Below are positions 23,920-36,610 of a DNA stretch of 64,000 nt, piece after piece. The notes beneath the pieces were generated by a model. That model was not told where the DNA came from, made no database searches, and worked only from the letters and a program-made list of their open reading frames with translations. Positions within the stretch are counted from its first letter, which is position 1. Each line of letters starts with the position of its first letter. The DNA is from Megalonaias nervosa (lineage: Eukaryota; Mollusca; Bivalvia; Unionida; Unionidae): contig JAECUM010001103.1 in the NCBI GenBank assembly GCA_016617855.1, forward strand, positions 1-64,000, written 5' to 3'. A program made the translations under genes and the position numbers.

Positions 23920-24744
23920 AGTTCCAGATATTATACAAGGAATATGTGTCTAGAATAATCAAGTATCAAACACCAATGACACTGCAAGTCATATTGACTT
24001 AAAATATTCTTGAATACAAACCACAGTAAATTACTTACATATTACAATATCATTTCTAGTTTCTATACATATTTACAAGTGTCCTCACATTATATTCATA
24101 ACACCATTATATACTACATATCAAATCAATGTAGTAAATTGCACATTATATAATCTTGGATAGAAATACAAAAATGCCATGCATTGACAATGCAACATCT
24201 CTACTCCTTCCTCAGCAACCAGAACAAAATACTATATCTGAGCAAATATAGTCAGATATGAAGAAAACAAAACCCATTATGGCACATTATGTAATCTAGG
24301 ACAGAAATACAAAATGCTATGTATTGACAATGCAATGTCTCAATTCCTTCATCAGTAATGGTTATATGGTGGGTAAGTTAAGAACACTGTTATCATCATT
24401 AAACAATGTCAAACTAAATCCTGAATAGGCAGAAGAATCCTAAATATAACTAGATTTTGTGAACAAGGATACAAAATAATGACCAATCATATCATTTGGG
24501 AATGTAACCAATCAGGTTAAAGATCCGACTTAAATCCATGTCGCTAGTGCTTAATACAAATGGGGACAACTTACAATACATTAGCAAATGATACCTTTCC
24601 CTCTTTTATAATTAATCATTTGAAAATCTTCAAAACTTTGTAATAAAAGTTTTACAGCTAATGCTTTATTTGGGGGATCACAAGTAACTTGAAAAAACTT
24701 TAAACTCAAAACTTTAAAATAAATGAATAACATTGTTAATGATG

Positions 24745-25034
24745 ACAATGTTGTTACAACAGAAAAAGGTATACTTAAAATTTACAATTTACTGACATTG
24801 GTGAAAACATTAAGTCTGAAAAAGTTCTGTGAATTAGATTTGGTTTGTAAATATACAAAATTTACAATTTACTGACATTGGTGTTACAACAGAAAAAGGT
24901 ATACTTAAAATTTACAATTTACTGACAATGTTGTTACAACAGAAAAAGGTATACTTAAAATTTACAATTTACTGACATTGGTGAAAACATTAAGTCTGAA
25001 AAAGTTCTGTGAATTAGATTTGGTTTGTAAATCA
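24745..25034. repeat. Direct duplications of a ~110-bp segment
   Basis: The block GTTACAACAGAAAAAGGTAT, then AAAATTTACAATTTACTGAC and TTAGATTTGGTTTGTAAAT, appears at about 24.75-24.86 and 24.92-25.03 kb, with a partial copy between them. Confidence 0.88.
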
Positions 25035-26029
25035 CATAAGCCTCCCACCCCACCATCCTGCAGATCAAAACGTCACAGTGAAAGAACTTCAACTTCGGAA
25101 AAACTGATAAAACTGCTACAATGGGAACAAAACCTAATCTGATCTAGAAAGTAAAAAGAATAAGAAATAACATATTTAAAATTGCAATAACTGCTAGAAA
25201 TTCTAATGAAGTCATATGTGCATGCATACCAACATGCAGGCACATTTAATTTGCCTATGTTATAGTAGTCTGTGCACAACCTTGCTAACAATCTTCTTTG
25301 GATGGATAGGTAGATGGATGGATAGGACTAAATCAAGGTATACAATTATAAAAATCGACAGAGCACACTGGATAAAATATATACACTAGTTCTACTGGCA
25401 ACAGGACAAAATACTGTTTTCAAAGGCTGTCTACCACACACTAACTTTTAGCAGAAATGACTGTGACAATTTTAAGATAAAAAGCAGTTTCAAAAAGCTT
25501 ATTTATATGCATTCTGTCCACACATCACATGCAAGTTATAACCAGTCTAATGGAGACTGGAACTGTTCCACCAGTGCATCAATCAGTGCAGTTATACTTC
25601 CAGAGTAATTACTAACCCAATTAAGATTTGTTACACAATCGCAGACATGTGTGCACAACAAGCTGTAAACTGATTACCTTATTATTGTAATTTGGACAGT
25701 TTAAGGCCAAAGGCAGGATATTTATTCAGGTGTTATAAGAAATAAAGGGGGCCAAAGGTGGTCCATTATGGCTTGTGAGTTTTTTTATTAAAAATCAGCT
25801 GACCTTGCAGATATAAGATAAAAAAGAGAGACTAACAAATCAGTCATGTTGGAAAAAATGTTTGTGAAAGTATTTTGTTTTGTTTTTTTACTTTTTTAAC
25901 TGTCATTATGTTTTTCTAATTTGTTTTAGGGAAAAGTTTGGTCATTTCATATTATAACTTACATATGTGCATTTTCTCCCAATTAAATCTTAAAAAATCA
26001 CCATTTGTAGAGAATTTAAATGGATTCAT

Positions 26030-26780
26030 GCAAGTTCATTCTGTCACATTGGGTTAAATTCTGTTCAGCAGTTTGCTTGCTAAGTTACAATTTTATAATA
26101 CTATCCTTTTATGGTGGATCAGCATCATGTACTAATAATAGTCCTTCAAGCCAGTTCTGATGTCAAATTCTGAACAGTACTTTATAGACGTTTCCTGCAG
26201 ATTTTTTTTTGTTTTTAGCAATGCCTGCCATAGCTGATGATGAATCAGCATCATCTGGTTCTCAAGGTCTATATGCCAGGATGCTTTTCATTGAATTAGG
26301 TAAAACATATCATCAATATTTGAGAAGAATTCATTCAAAAGTTTGGGACAGTGGGTTTAATGTACCATACTGAATGGTGGATCAGTATTGTATTCACAAA
26401 CTTCACATTTTAAAGGCTTCTATACCATGTTTTCTCTCACTTTTGGTCAAAGTTTGATTGGCGGCTTTTAAGTAAATGCAATTTGAAGTTTTCTATTTTT
26501 AGTAATGCTGGCCACACTTCATGGCATACTGGTACTATCTGTAATAATCTGAAAACACCTTGAATGTTTTCTATAAATGGAGTCAAATTCTGTTCTGCAG
26601 TTCTGGAGAAGAAGTAATTTAAAGGTATTTCTATATACATTAATAACGGACACATTTTGCAGTAGACTGGCATCATTGTGTAAATATAAAAGGCTTTGAA
26701 GGCAAAATGCTTTCTGCAAGGTTTGCTTGATATTGGTCAACTCATCTTTTTCAGCAGTTTAAAATAGTAATTGTTGATGG
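26030..26780. repeat. Degenerate dispersed repeat
   Basis: Segments with CAAATTCTGNNCAGYA, TATATACRTT and AGACTGGCATCAT-like motifs recur near 26.05, 26.16 and 26.58 kb. Old and diverged. Confidence 0.5.
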
Positions 26781-26872
26781 ATGATAAACAATGGACACAG
26801 CATGTATCATTCTGTAAGCTCACTTGGTCTTATAGTCAGACCACCTAAAGAAGCATGCTAAAAGATGTAGCC

Positions 26873-27715
26873 AGCAATGTCATCAAAGTGTAACAACAAC
26901 AAGCAACGTTAATTAAAGTGGAACAAAAATCAGCAACGTCAATTAAAGATTAACAACAACCAGCAATGTCAATTAAAAATTAACAACAATCTACAATGTC
27001 AATTAAAGATTAACAACAACCAGCAATGTCAATTAAAGATTAACAACAACCAGCAATGCCAATTAAAAATTAACAACAATCTACAATGTCAACTAAAGAT
27101 TAAGCAATGTCAATTAAAGATTAACAATAACCAGCAATGTCAATTAAAGATTAACAACAATCTACAATGTCAATTAAAGATTAACAACAATCAGCAATGT
27201 CAATTAAAGATTAACAACAACCAGCAATGTCAATTAAACATTAACGACAACCAGCAATGTCAATTAAACATTAACAACAATCTACAATGTCAATTAAAGA
27301 TTAACAACAATCAGCAATGTCAATTAAAGATTAACAACAACCAGCAATGTCAATTAAACATTAACAACAACCAGCAATGTCAATTAAACATTAACAACAA
27401 CCAACAATGTCAATTAAAGATTAACAACAATCTACAATGTCAATTAAAGATTAACAACAACCAGCAATGTTAATTAAAGATTAATAACAATGAGCAATGT
27501 CAATTAAAGATTAACAACAATCTACAATGTCAATTAAAGATTAAGCAATGTCAATGAAAGATTAACAACAACTGCAATGCCAATTAAAGATTAACAACAG
27601 TCTGCAAATGTCAATTAAAGATTAACAACCACCTGCAATGTCAATTAAAGTGTACCAGTAACCAGCAATGTCAATTAAAGATTAACAACAACCATCAATG
27701 TCCATTACAATCTAG
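26873..27715. repeat. 30-bp minisatellite, ~27 copies
   Basis: Unit CAATTAAAGATTAACAACAA followed by CCAGCAATGT. The main variants are AACAATCTAC and AACAACCAGC; the two alternate irregularly. A few shorter units interrupt the register. No unique spacers separate the units. Confidence 0.95.
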
Positions 27716-27835
27716 CAATGTAATTTAGCAATACAAGGAGCTTTTGATTAGTATTTAATAATATTAAATTCATGAAAATATTCAATGAATTAATCCTCAC
27801 AGCTGGTCATGACATACTTATTAATTTCCTAAAAT

Positions 27836-27840
<5 letters not shown>

Positions 27841-27886
<46 letters not shown>
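27841..27886. repeat. (CA)n microsatellite
   Basis: About 23 CA units. Confidence 0.95.
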
Positions 27887-27888
<2 letters not shown>

Positions 27889-29469
27889 ATTTAATCTTTA
27901 AGACGGGCATGCATCACTGCCTAGTCAACACAGTACATTTACGGACTACAGAGATAGTGGATGGGGTTAATTTCTAATACATATAACTCACAGTTCATCC
28001 TTCTGTATTATTTTGACACTAATAATGCGATAAATAGACTTTAATACTAAAAATAATTCTCACACTCCAAGTCACAAGGATTATACATCTGGCAATTCAA
28101 AGTACCTTGTAAATGTGTTTTGTATTGCTGATTTCTACTTTATAGTAACTGCAAGGAAATTTTTAAAAAGTTTTCTGATCCCCAGGTTGCATTTTGTGTA
28201 AAACTTACTGAAAATAAGACTGTATCTTTAGGGATATTAATAACCAATACAGTTCTTAATAAATGTACTTTAATATTACAGTATACAGACTGGTCCTGTA
28301 CTGCATTTTGGCTATCCAAAATATCTCTTAAGTTTGGAAAATCAAATAAAATATAACAATACTTTATTTTTGCCACTATGCTTATGTACAGATTGTTTGG
28401 TGTTTATATTTTAGACTGGTATTAGGTGTTGATGTTTTGTGTAGTGTCTTAATGAAATGTCCATCACAACACAACTTTCAATGCAAATATAATCCATGAT
28501 CTATAAATCCAAGCCATCAAACCACTAAATGAAGCAGGCACATTCATAAAATGCATACTGAATGCATATATCAGTTTACGAATTGCATGCATATACTGTT
28601 GTCTGAAAGGCACAATAATGAAAGACATATTTCTGAAATAACCTTGATCATAAATGTTTTACTCCTATCTATCTGTATGTCTATCTATATACATGTTACA
28701 TCCAAATTCAGTTTATTGTAAATCTATGTCACTGTCATGAGATGCACAACCATTCTCTACTTTTCTGAAGCCTAAGAAGGCAAATGCTATAAAAAAGGTG
28801 GACGTAACTCAAAAGTTTGCAAATCAATTGCTTAATTTTCAATAGCTTTACATGTTTAAAACCTTACTGCAAACAGGGAATTATAACTTTACAGTCAGGT
28901 AGGATACTTACACAATTTTTGTATAACTCCACAATCAATTTATATATATTTTCAATAACAGTTTCATGTAATTCTTTGGTATGACATGTTGTGGATTTAT
29001 TTGCTTGCACTGGACATGTACATCTTAACCGCATCTTGATTGCCCATTATTTTTGCCTTACATGATTGAACAATCAATAAAAAAGCCAGGGGCAAATAAA
29101 TGCACCAGCTTTTCTTCTAATTTTTTAGGTTATTGGTATTTGATTTCTTATCTAAAGGGAGATATCATTTAGAAACCTGTAACTTGATAATGCAGATCTC
29201 TACACAATTTTTCCATCAGGTAATTGTGAACATGTTATAGGGTGTATGTATTGTCAGCTTTGGGGAAAAAATACTGTCCATATTGGTGAACACACACCAA
29301 ACATGTAAACATAGACCTTCTTACAAATATCATGTTTTTTACCTGCTCCGTGCTAAAATTGTTATCCCTTCTTTCAACTGAGGATGTCCTCAGTCAGTTT
29401 GAGATGTGACCTTGGCATGTTGGTGTCTGATCTCATAAATTTCTTCACGTTATACTACATGCAAAGTCT

Positions 29470-29495
<26 letters not shown>
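29470..29495. repeat. (CA)n microsatellite
   Basis: About 13 CA units. Confidence 0.9.
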
Positions 29496-29500
<5 letters not shown>

Positions 29501-29733
29501 ATCTTTCAGATGAACATGCAGCAATGCCTCTCTATCTGAGAATTAGGCATCATTGTTCATAATACAGAATGCATGCTACAGACAAATTATTTCATTCAAA
29601 TCAATTCTTGTGCCATTGGTGCACAACAAGGCATCAACATTTTTGATCATCTGCATCACAAAAAAATCTCCAATAAATTTACAGGTCGGGAAGTAACATA
29701 GAGAGTTAACATAAGTAAAACATATATCCATAC

Positions 29734-29758
29734 CAACTGTATCTTCTCCAGAACAAAC
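29734..29758 (-). CDS. ROCO gene exon g: 25-nt microexon
   Basis: This is a 25-nt segment between TATTTTACAG and GTATGG, encoding VCSGEDTV plus one base. The preceding exon ends in phase 0, and the death-domain exon needs one incoming base. A 25-nt exon supplies exactly that, and the joint codon is GAT (Asp). Without it the frame fails. It is inferred from splice signals and phase only, with no homology support because of its size. Confidence 0.65.
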
Positions 29759-31293
29759 CTGTAAAATATGAAATAGCTATATAGAATCGGAAAATTTTTC
29801 AATACTCGAATACTCTATTTTAAGAAGTGAAATAATTGAATACAGAATCTAAACACTGCATGGACTGAAAATCAAAGACTGTAGTTTAATAATTCATGCT
29901 ATGCCTCCAACCCCAACTATATTTGTGCTTGCAAACATGTATTCCCCCACTTTCAAGTCCAAACCATTGCCAAATGTAACACAAAAAAGAAATGGAAAAA
30001 TTGATATAGAAATCTACCCGCGCCATCTACACATGCACACATGCCAACATATATACTAACTTTAATTTCGCGACATGAAGTGGTTTTTGCTAAATCATTC
30101 ATGTGAAAAAGAATAATCGCTCTAATCGTCTCACAAGCCTGTAAAGCTTTTATGCCAGACTGTCTCTGAAAAATGTGGTTAAAATTGGGTCAACAGATTG
30201 AAAATTGCAAACTTAAGGATGTACGACACATACTGTAGCTGCACACTAAATGCTGGGCCATACCATAAGCTCATCTGTTGATTTAAAATTTGTTTGATCA
30301 TTAACCTAATTTTACAAAAAGATCCATATAGTAACATACAGAAAGATCGACTGGGACAATTCCAAATATCTAACTTCCTGCAACAGGAATATTTTCTACT
30401 AATTAAGAGTGCAAACAATAAAACAAAATATGGATATATTCAAAGGTTGATGTTCATTTTGTTAACCTATGTTCTGAAGAAACTGTATCATTATATAAGA
30501 ATAGTTAGAATGAAATCTTAAGAAAAAAATGACACAATGTCACAAAATGACACAATGTCACAAAATGACACAATGTCACTAGATAGTTTCTTTAAAAACA
30601 TTCAGAAATCTTTCAGAATTTCAGTAGTTGACAATCATATTACCTCTCACAATATACATCAACAACAGAGCAAAACATTCCAATATATGATTTTTATTAA
30701 GATCATGCCTGAAATGTAATTTGAACCAGTTTAAAGCCGGATGTAAATTTATAGTAATTTCTTAATGTCTGGTGTACATAAGATGTCTTTTCAGTAATTC
30801 AAGGTTTGTACATTGCTAGGGAATGTTGGTATGAAGATCTGGCAATTTGTTTTTCAACTATGTTGTTATAAAAAAATAAAGTAAAATATTCCCAATAGTT
30901 CCTAGAGGTCAGTCTCACAGTTGTAATGAATAAGACCTCACACCTCACATAATAACGAATTCATCAAATTACCTCAAGTTGAGTGTTAAACATAAAATTG
31001 TCAGCAGCAAACATTGTAAGACTTGAATATAATTTGTTTTCATATTCTCCAGCCGCTTGCACTTGCTAAAGTTACATGTATATGGACCAATCCACCATGC
31101 AAAAAAAAAAAAAACCTTTAATCTCTGAAATACAGCTATAATCCCCTAATCATGTCACTATTAAGGTCACATGATATGGCTAGTTCATGGTCAGCATTCA
31201 GAATAATTTACCACAAGTGGCTCAATTTTTTCAAATAATTTTAATTTATATTTCTTTTCTTACAATATTTTCTTTTCTTTCATCATCACTTAC
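29759..31293 (-). other. Intron upstream of microexon
   Basis: AT-rich and without recognised genes. It contains a short array of an 18-bp unit (30528-30578) and a poly-A run near 31.1 kb. Confidence 0.7.
30528..30578. repeat. 18-bp tandem repeat, 3 copies
   Basis: Unit ATGACACAATGTCACAAA, nearly perfect. Each holds the imperfect palindrome TGACACAATGTCA. Confidence 0.9.
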
Positions 31294-31863
31294 CATATCC
31301 TTGAACCAGAATCTGAGCAGGTCATCTGAAATGATCACATGACTGTCATCATGGCAATAGCAAGCCAATTCTGAATACTCCTGTAGTATACTCACAGGTA
31401 CCATGCCATCAAGATTGTCTCCACTGAGTCTAGGACACTGGATACAAAACTCAAAGTCCAGTTTCTGGCACAAATAACCAAAAATTTCAGACAGCTTCTC
31501 AGTGATGAACTCTCTGATTTTGATACAGACCTTGGCATTTGGTGTTCTCTCTTTAATTCCCATTCTGGCAATCCTTGCAAAAATGACATACTCCTTAAAG
31601 TGCAAGGTCAGTCTGTGTGATGGGTCAAGGTCAAACACACAGCAGCCACAGAATATCATATTCTCTGACTTCCTCTTGGCAATAGGCCAACAAGCCAAAC
31701 AAGCGGCAAGAATCCTGTGGAAAATGGGTGGCGGTAAGAACTTTTCCTTGAAGACATAACAAAGAACCGATGTGCTCTCCATTTGGGGATTTGGTTCAGG
31801 GCAGATAACTTCTTTAGGCATTGTCTGCCGAAGCATGCACGGAACAAGGAAGTAGTTCTCAAT
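31294..31863 (-). CDS. ROCO gene exon f: COR C-terminal lobe
   Basis: This 570-nt exon (190 codons, phase 0 to 0) lies between TTTTTAG and ATG|GTAAGT. It starts IENYFLVPCMLRQTMPKE, where the FLVPCML strand opens the COR C-lobe, then carries VLCYVFKEKFLPPPIFHRIL and a cysteine- and hydrophobic-rich beta region (FCGCCVFDLD). The end, DDLLRFWFKDM, is polar and helical. The open frame runs on to a stop at 31246, but the strong GTAAGT donor ends the exon earlier. This is the largest exon of the visible gene. Confidence 0.9.
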
Positions 31864-32799
31864 CTAAAAAGTACATAAAGTGTGATTACTGTGTGCACTT
31901 CATCAGAGACTGGTTGGCGGTTTTAAAGGCATTTTCAGCACCTTTCCTAAAAAAAACCAGGCAGCTGACCAAGGCTGACCTGTGATGGCATCAAACCAAT
32001 GTCCCTTTGATTACATGCAGTAGTTTTTTTTTTCCCATCAAATCAGATGTGTTATAAGAACTGGTGACTGAACAACATCACGACACTACACATTTTCTAA
32101 TGTTACGTTATATTTATTACCTGATCAGAAGGGAATCAATGATCTAAAAGTTACAAAGATTCTGTGCTGTGCTAATTCGATCAAAACATTTTTCTATATA
32201 CTGATAATTTCTGCTTATAGCAGATTCTTCATCAAAGGTCACAGTATGATTTCTATTTACAGTTTAAATCTTTAAAGCCAAAAATCAGTTGTTTCAATGC
32301 AACTTGTCACAGATAAAACCAGCTTTAGTTTTTGAGGCAAGCCCTCAAATTCAAGTTTTAAAGTTTGTATGACCCATGTACAGTATCTTCAGTGCTAAAT
32401 TTCAGTAATATAGTTCGAATAGATTGTACTAGAAAAACAGATTTTTAATTTGCACATATTGGCAAACAGAAATGGTAGTAAATTTACATCCTGAAAATTT
32501 TTCTCATATTTCACCTTAAACTTCCTATAGCCCTATCAATGCATTGCATTTTCTTTACCAATGCAACCCCAAAACAGACTAAATAGTTCATAATTATATC
32601 TACGCAATATTTTCATCTTTTCCTTTTTAAACCTGGGCATAATTGTATTACATGAAGAGCTCAACTTCATATACAAATAATTATGTATTCTTATTTTTGT
32701 TCCATTTTGCTGAGTTCTAATCTGATTTAGTGGAAACTTAAAAGACTAGTGCACCAGGCAAATATGGATAATCTTAACAGCTTACTGAAGTTTACTAAC
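31864..32799 (-). other. Intron between COR exons e and f
   Basis: AT-rich and about 0.9 kb long. Nothing recognisable is seen. Confidence 0.75.
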
Positions 32800-32927
32800 C
32801 TTGACCTCTTCTCCATCATCACTGAATGACCTTGGCTTTGCCACAATGTTCAACTGCTCCATAAGTAAAAGGATATGCTCCTTGTTGTCATGGAGTTCTG
32901 GATTTTTGTCCTTTGTCCATATGGCAT
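32800..32927 (-). CDS. ROCO gene exon e: COR domain
   Basis: This 128-nt exon lies between TTTTTTTAG and AAG|GTTAGT. It encodes AIWTKDKNPELHDNKEHILL, followed by LMEQLNIVAKPRS. The helix that ends LLLMEQLNIV is the COR segment before the winged-helix-like C-terminal lobe. It leaves in phase 0. Confidence 0.88.
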
Positions 32928-33363
32928 CTAAAAAAATCAAAAGAAGTCAGTTGATCAATAAGTGTCCTTTAAACTAGCGGGAATGTTCCAGTCTTATCAG
33001 CGATATTTCTCCACAGACAGTTATAAGCAGGATGTATTATTCAATTGGTCAACTATTTTATGCTTCATGTAAAACTCTGATGGAATCTTGACCAAATACA
33101 CAGAAAAAATTGTTGCAACATTCCCTGTTCCTTGTGGCAATCAACACGGGTTAAAAATTTTAAATGAAAAATAATATACCAATTTTGTTAAAATCAAACT
33201 TACATCAAACATGTAACAATTATGTTCCTGCTAATGTCGTCCATTGTTAGACCAATATATGCCTTGATAAGGATTGACAAGCCTTTTAGAAACAAGAGCT
33301 GCCAGAAAACAGCAAAGCTTGCATGTACATCAATGTCAACCATTAGGCCAAATTAGCATGTTG

Positions 33364-33620
33364 GAAAAAAGGCACATCAATACATTCAATATTGGAACTT
33401 GTTTGGCATACCACTGGAATTCAATCAGAACTTTATACATTTGGACTTGTGATAGATCTTTTAGGACTATTTGGGATTAAATTCACAATACTGTAAGTTC
33501 TTTTTAAATTTTCACTTTGTATTCTAGGGAAATAAATTATTTGTTGAATTTTACAAAACTTGTTGGTGTTTGCTTTTTTCTATTACTTACATTTAGGCCA
33601 TAGAGTTATGACAATATATG
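33364..33620 (+). mobile_element. Solo-LTR-like fragment
   Basis: The sequence TTCTAGGGAAATAAATTATT, then TTTTACAAAACTTGTTGG and a TTTTTTCTATTACTTAC tail, matches the reverse complement of the terminal part of the 15924-16859 LTR (TTCTAGGGAAATAAGTTATT). The upstream TTTAGGACTATTTGGGATTA also corresponds. Orientation is plus, opposite to the full element. Confidence 0.6.
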
Positions 33621-33624
33621 CACA

Positions 33625-34032
33625 ATACCATTTAATGAATGGGTTAATATGTACACAGGATTCTTTTAATGAATGGGGCAATATATACACAGTACTCTTT
33701 AATGAATAGGGGAATATATACCCAGTACTCTTTAATGAATGGGGAAATATATACACAGTACTCTTTTAATCAATGGAGTAATATATACAAAGTACTTATT
33801 TAATGCATGGGGCAATATATACACAGTACTCTTTAATGAATGGGGCAATATATGAACAGTACTCTTTAATGAATGGGACAATATATACACAGTACTCTTT
33901 TAATCAATCGAGTAATATATACACAGTACTTATTTAATGAATGGGGCAATACATACACAGTACTCTTTAATGAATGGGGCAATATATACACAGTACCCTT
34001 TAATGAATGGGGCAATATACACAGTACTCTTT
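33625..34032. repeat. 33-bp minisatellite, ~12 copies
   Basis: Unit TTTAATGAATGGGGCAATAT followed by ATACACAGTACTC. Variants with TCAATGGAGTAATAT occur twice. Confidence 0.93.
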
Positions 34033-34097
34033 TAACTGTAGATTTAAATGATTACTGCTCATTATGATCAACAGACATGCATATACATGCACCTGTA

Positions 34098-34567
34098 GGA
34101 CACACGGTACTAATTGTATGGAAAAATGGGAACTAGCCTGGAAATTGGTGAATATAAAATAGAGTATATATAGGTTTGGCTGGCCAGGACTGGTTAATAA
34201 TATAAGTTATGTTTTAGGAAAAAGAATCTTTAGAGAGCTTATCCTAGTTGAAAGTGAAAAAAAATAGATACATTGTTTCATTGTTGGAATTTCAGTCCTT
34301 TAACAGTCTTGAGTTTGGAACACTCATTACTAAAATTAGCACCTGACTCTTTGGTGCAGAATTGAAAGCACGTTTCAAACACGTTCATGTCCAGAAAATG
34401 CTGCCACTCATATCCTTTCCTTGACACAGAAACTGACATCCAGGTTTCATCTATACTGATAAATATAGGTTTGATCATGAACACTCAGAAATTTTAAGTT
34501 ATTGAATTTTTAATATCATGGAGTTTGCATAGGTTTACTATGGGAAATGAATTAGTACCGCGAGTCC
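34098..34567. mobile_element. 470-bp TIR element, copy 1
   Basis: Starts GGACACACGGTACTAATT and ends AATTAGTACCGCGAGTCC, an 18-bp inverted pair with two mismatches. It is about 93% identical by eye to copy 2. No coding capacity, so a non-autonomous DNA element is most likely. Confidence 0.78.
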
Positions 34568-35477
34568 AATAGACAGTAACAGCAATACAGTGACTCCACA
34601 TATGCAAGTGCAATTAACTTTACTATAAATGCAATCATATGGTTCTATTTGTGAATAACAAACAAAATTAATACCTTCTGTAAACCACACAGTGACTTTC
34701 AGTGGGATATTAAACACATATTCAGATATATCAACTGTTGCTAAGAAGGGGGAAGGGGGAACAGGGTGTAGATTTGACTATGTTAGGTGGAGTGTTTTAC
34801 ATTTTGGTTCATATCAAAGCAATACATATATAAAATTTATACAATCTACCATTTACTGAGTAATTATAGTAAGCAATATGATATTTCCTAGTTGTGTTTT
34901 GAAACATAATGCTTCAGATATGATCACTTAGGTCTCTTCCACCATGCTTAATGGGGATGACCTCTCATGACTTTGCATCCCACTAATTTCTTTCAGTGAA
35001 TGTTTTGAAACTTCATATTTTGCATTTTAATGGACTTATATCTACCTTACTTTAGTTTTAAATTATATGTCTTCTGGGAGTAATTGTAGGTAATTTTTGT
35101 CATTTAAATCTCTTTTTCTGTAATAATACATGTACATACAGATGGTCACCTTGACCTTTTACTCATTAATTACATAATATAACAAGGCTGGTAATATATT
35201 TCAGTATTAAATTGAAGAGAGATAAATGGTGATATTAAAAAAGATGACTCTTATTAGACAGCTTTATTTTAATATTTTTTTTTACTGATTTTCTTAAATA
35301 AAGCTCAAATATTTAAATGTTGCCTGAAATGCACCATTGCTCTTTAGGTGAAAATGAACTTGCAATATAATTTAATATTCACTAATGAAATCTTTGACAA
35401 GCAGAACTATGCACATTGCTTACTTATGTATTGAACTATTATTCCTAGGGCTGTCAAGTAAATCAAGGGTGGATATA
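34568..35477. other. Unique sequence between two TIR-element copies
   Basis: 910 bp of AT-rich sequence. Nothing recognised. Confidence 0.6.
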
Positions 35478-35950
35478 GGACACACGGTACTAATTATATG
35501 GAAAAATGGGAACCAGCCTGGAAATGGGTGAACATAAAATAGAGTATACATAGGTTTGGCTGGCCAGGATTGGTTAATAATGTAAAGTTATGTTTTAGGA
35601 AAAGGAATCTTTTGAGAGCTTATCCTAGTTGTAAGTGAAAAAAAATAGATACATCATTTTATTGATGGAATTTCAGTCCTGAAACAGTCTTGAGTTTGGA
35701 ACACTCATTACAAAAATTAGCACCTGACTCTTTGGTGCGGAATTGAAAGCACATGTTTCAAACACGTGCAGGTCCAGAAAATGCCGCCGCTCATATCCTT
35801 TCCTTTACACAGAAACTGACATCCAGGTTTCGTCTATACTGATAAATATAGGTTTGATCATGAGCACTCAGAAATTTTAAGTTATTGAATTTTTTATATC
35901 ATGGAGTTTGCATAGGTTTACTATGGGAACTTAATTGGTACCATGAGTCC
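35478..35950. mobile_element. 470-bp TIR element, copy 2
   Basis: Same orientation as copy 1; ends GGACACACGGTACTAATT and AATTGGTACCATGAGTCC. CTGTA precedes copy 1 and follows the GAGTC end of copy 2. Confidence 0.78.
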
Positions 35951-36610
35951 TGTAGAGTCAAAAGTGCAAAAAAAACACTGATCCCCAAAAATACTGAATT
36001 AAGGGAATGAATTGTGAAATATAGGTAACAGTAAGCTACTTCTAGAATTACTGCGTAATACATGCCAAAATTTATCCACACAAAGGTACATAACTCTACC
36101 AACAAGACTGGCTAAGAAAGTGACCTAAAAGTGAAGCTCAATCAAAGGCATGGATACATGAAATGTAGGTCAGTGACCTATTTTGACATGATTTAGTACT
36201 CTACATAATAGATCAATAGACAAAGCTACAAGAATGTACACTCAAATTTGCATGGCACACAGACTAAAAAGTGAAATAAGTCACAAGTTTGAAACCAATT
36301 TTTCCTAGCAAAATATGTTTCTTTGAGAACACATAATGTGGATTCTGATCTCCATTCCCCAGCCTGAATGATGTTGGTTAGCGAACAGTTCTGGACAAAT
36401 GCTAGACTGGTGACAACTGATAAAACCTAGTAAGCCAAAATGCATGATAAGTTCATGTGAGCTGGGGTTATTTCTCTATATGCCAAGTGAATAACCCACT
36501 TAATCCAGGATGAGACAGTTTGTTTTAATATATCATCCTGTCTTAAGGTGTTATCTCCCTTGATGCAATGGTCCTGTTTTATTAAGGTAACACTTCAAAA
36601 AGCCCAGACT

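Larger units (their letters stand above)
23777..29733 (-). other. Intron between microexon and death-domain exon (repeat-rich)
   Basis: This holds a TA microsatellite, a duplicated segment near 24.75-25.03 kb, degenerate dispersed repeats at 26.0-26.8 kb, the 30-bp minisatellite at 26.87-27.72 kb and CA microsatellites. No coding exon is recognised in it. Confidence 0.7.

Noticed and set aside
26873..27715. CRISPR-like regular repeats
   Set aside because: Units are contiguous with no unique spacers, and the sequence is eukaryotic.
31246..31293. Extension of the COR exon frame to a stop at 31246
   Set aside because: A strong GTAAGT donor at 31293 and the phase match with downstream exons end the exon at 31294.
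35825..35850. GACGAAACC on the minus strand, like the second hammerhead box
   Set aside because: No CTGATGA box at the proper distance; copy 1 of the same element has GATGAAACC.
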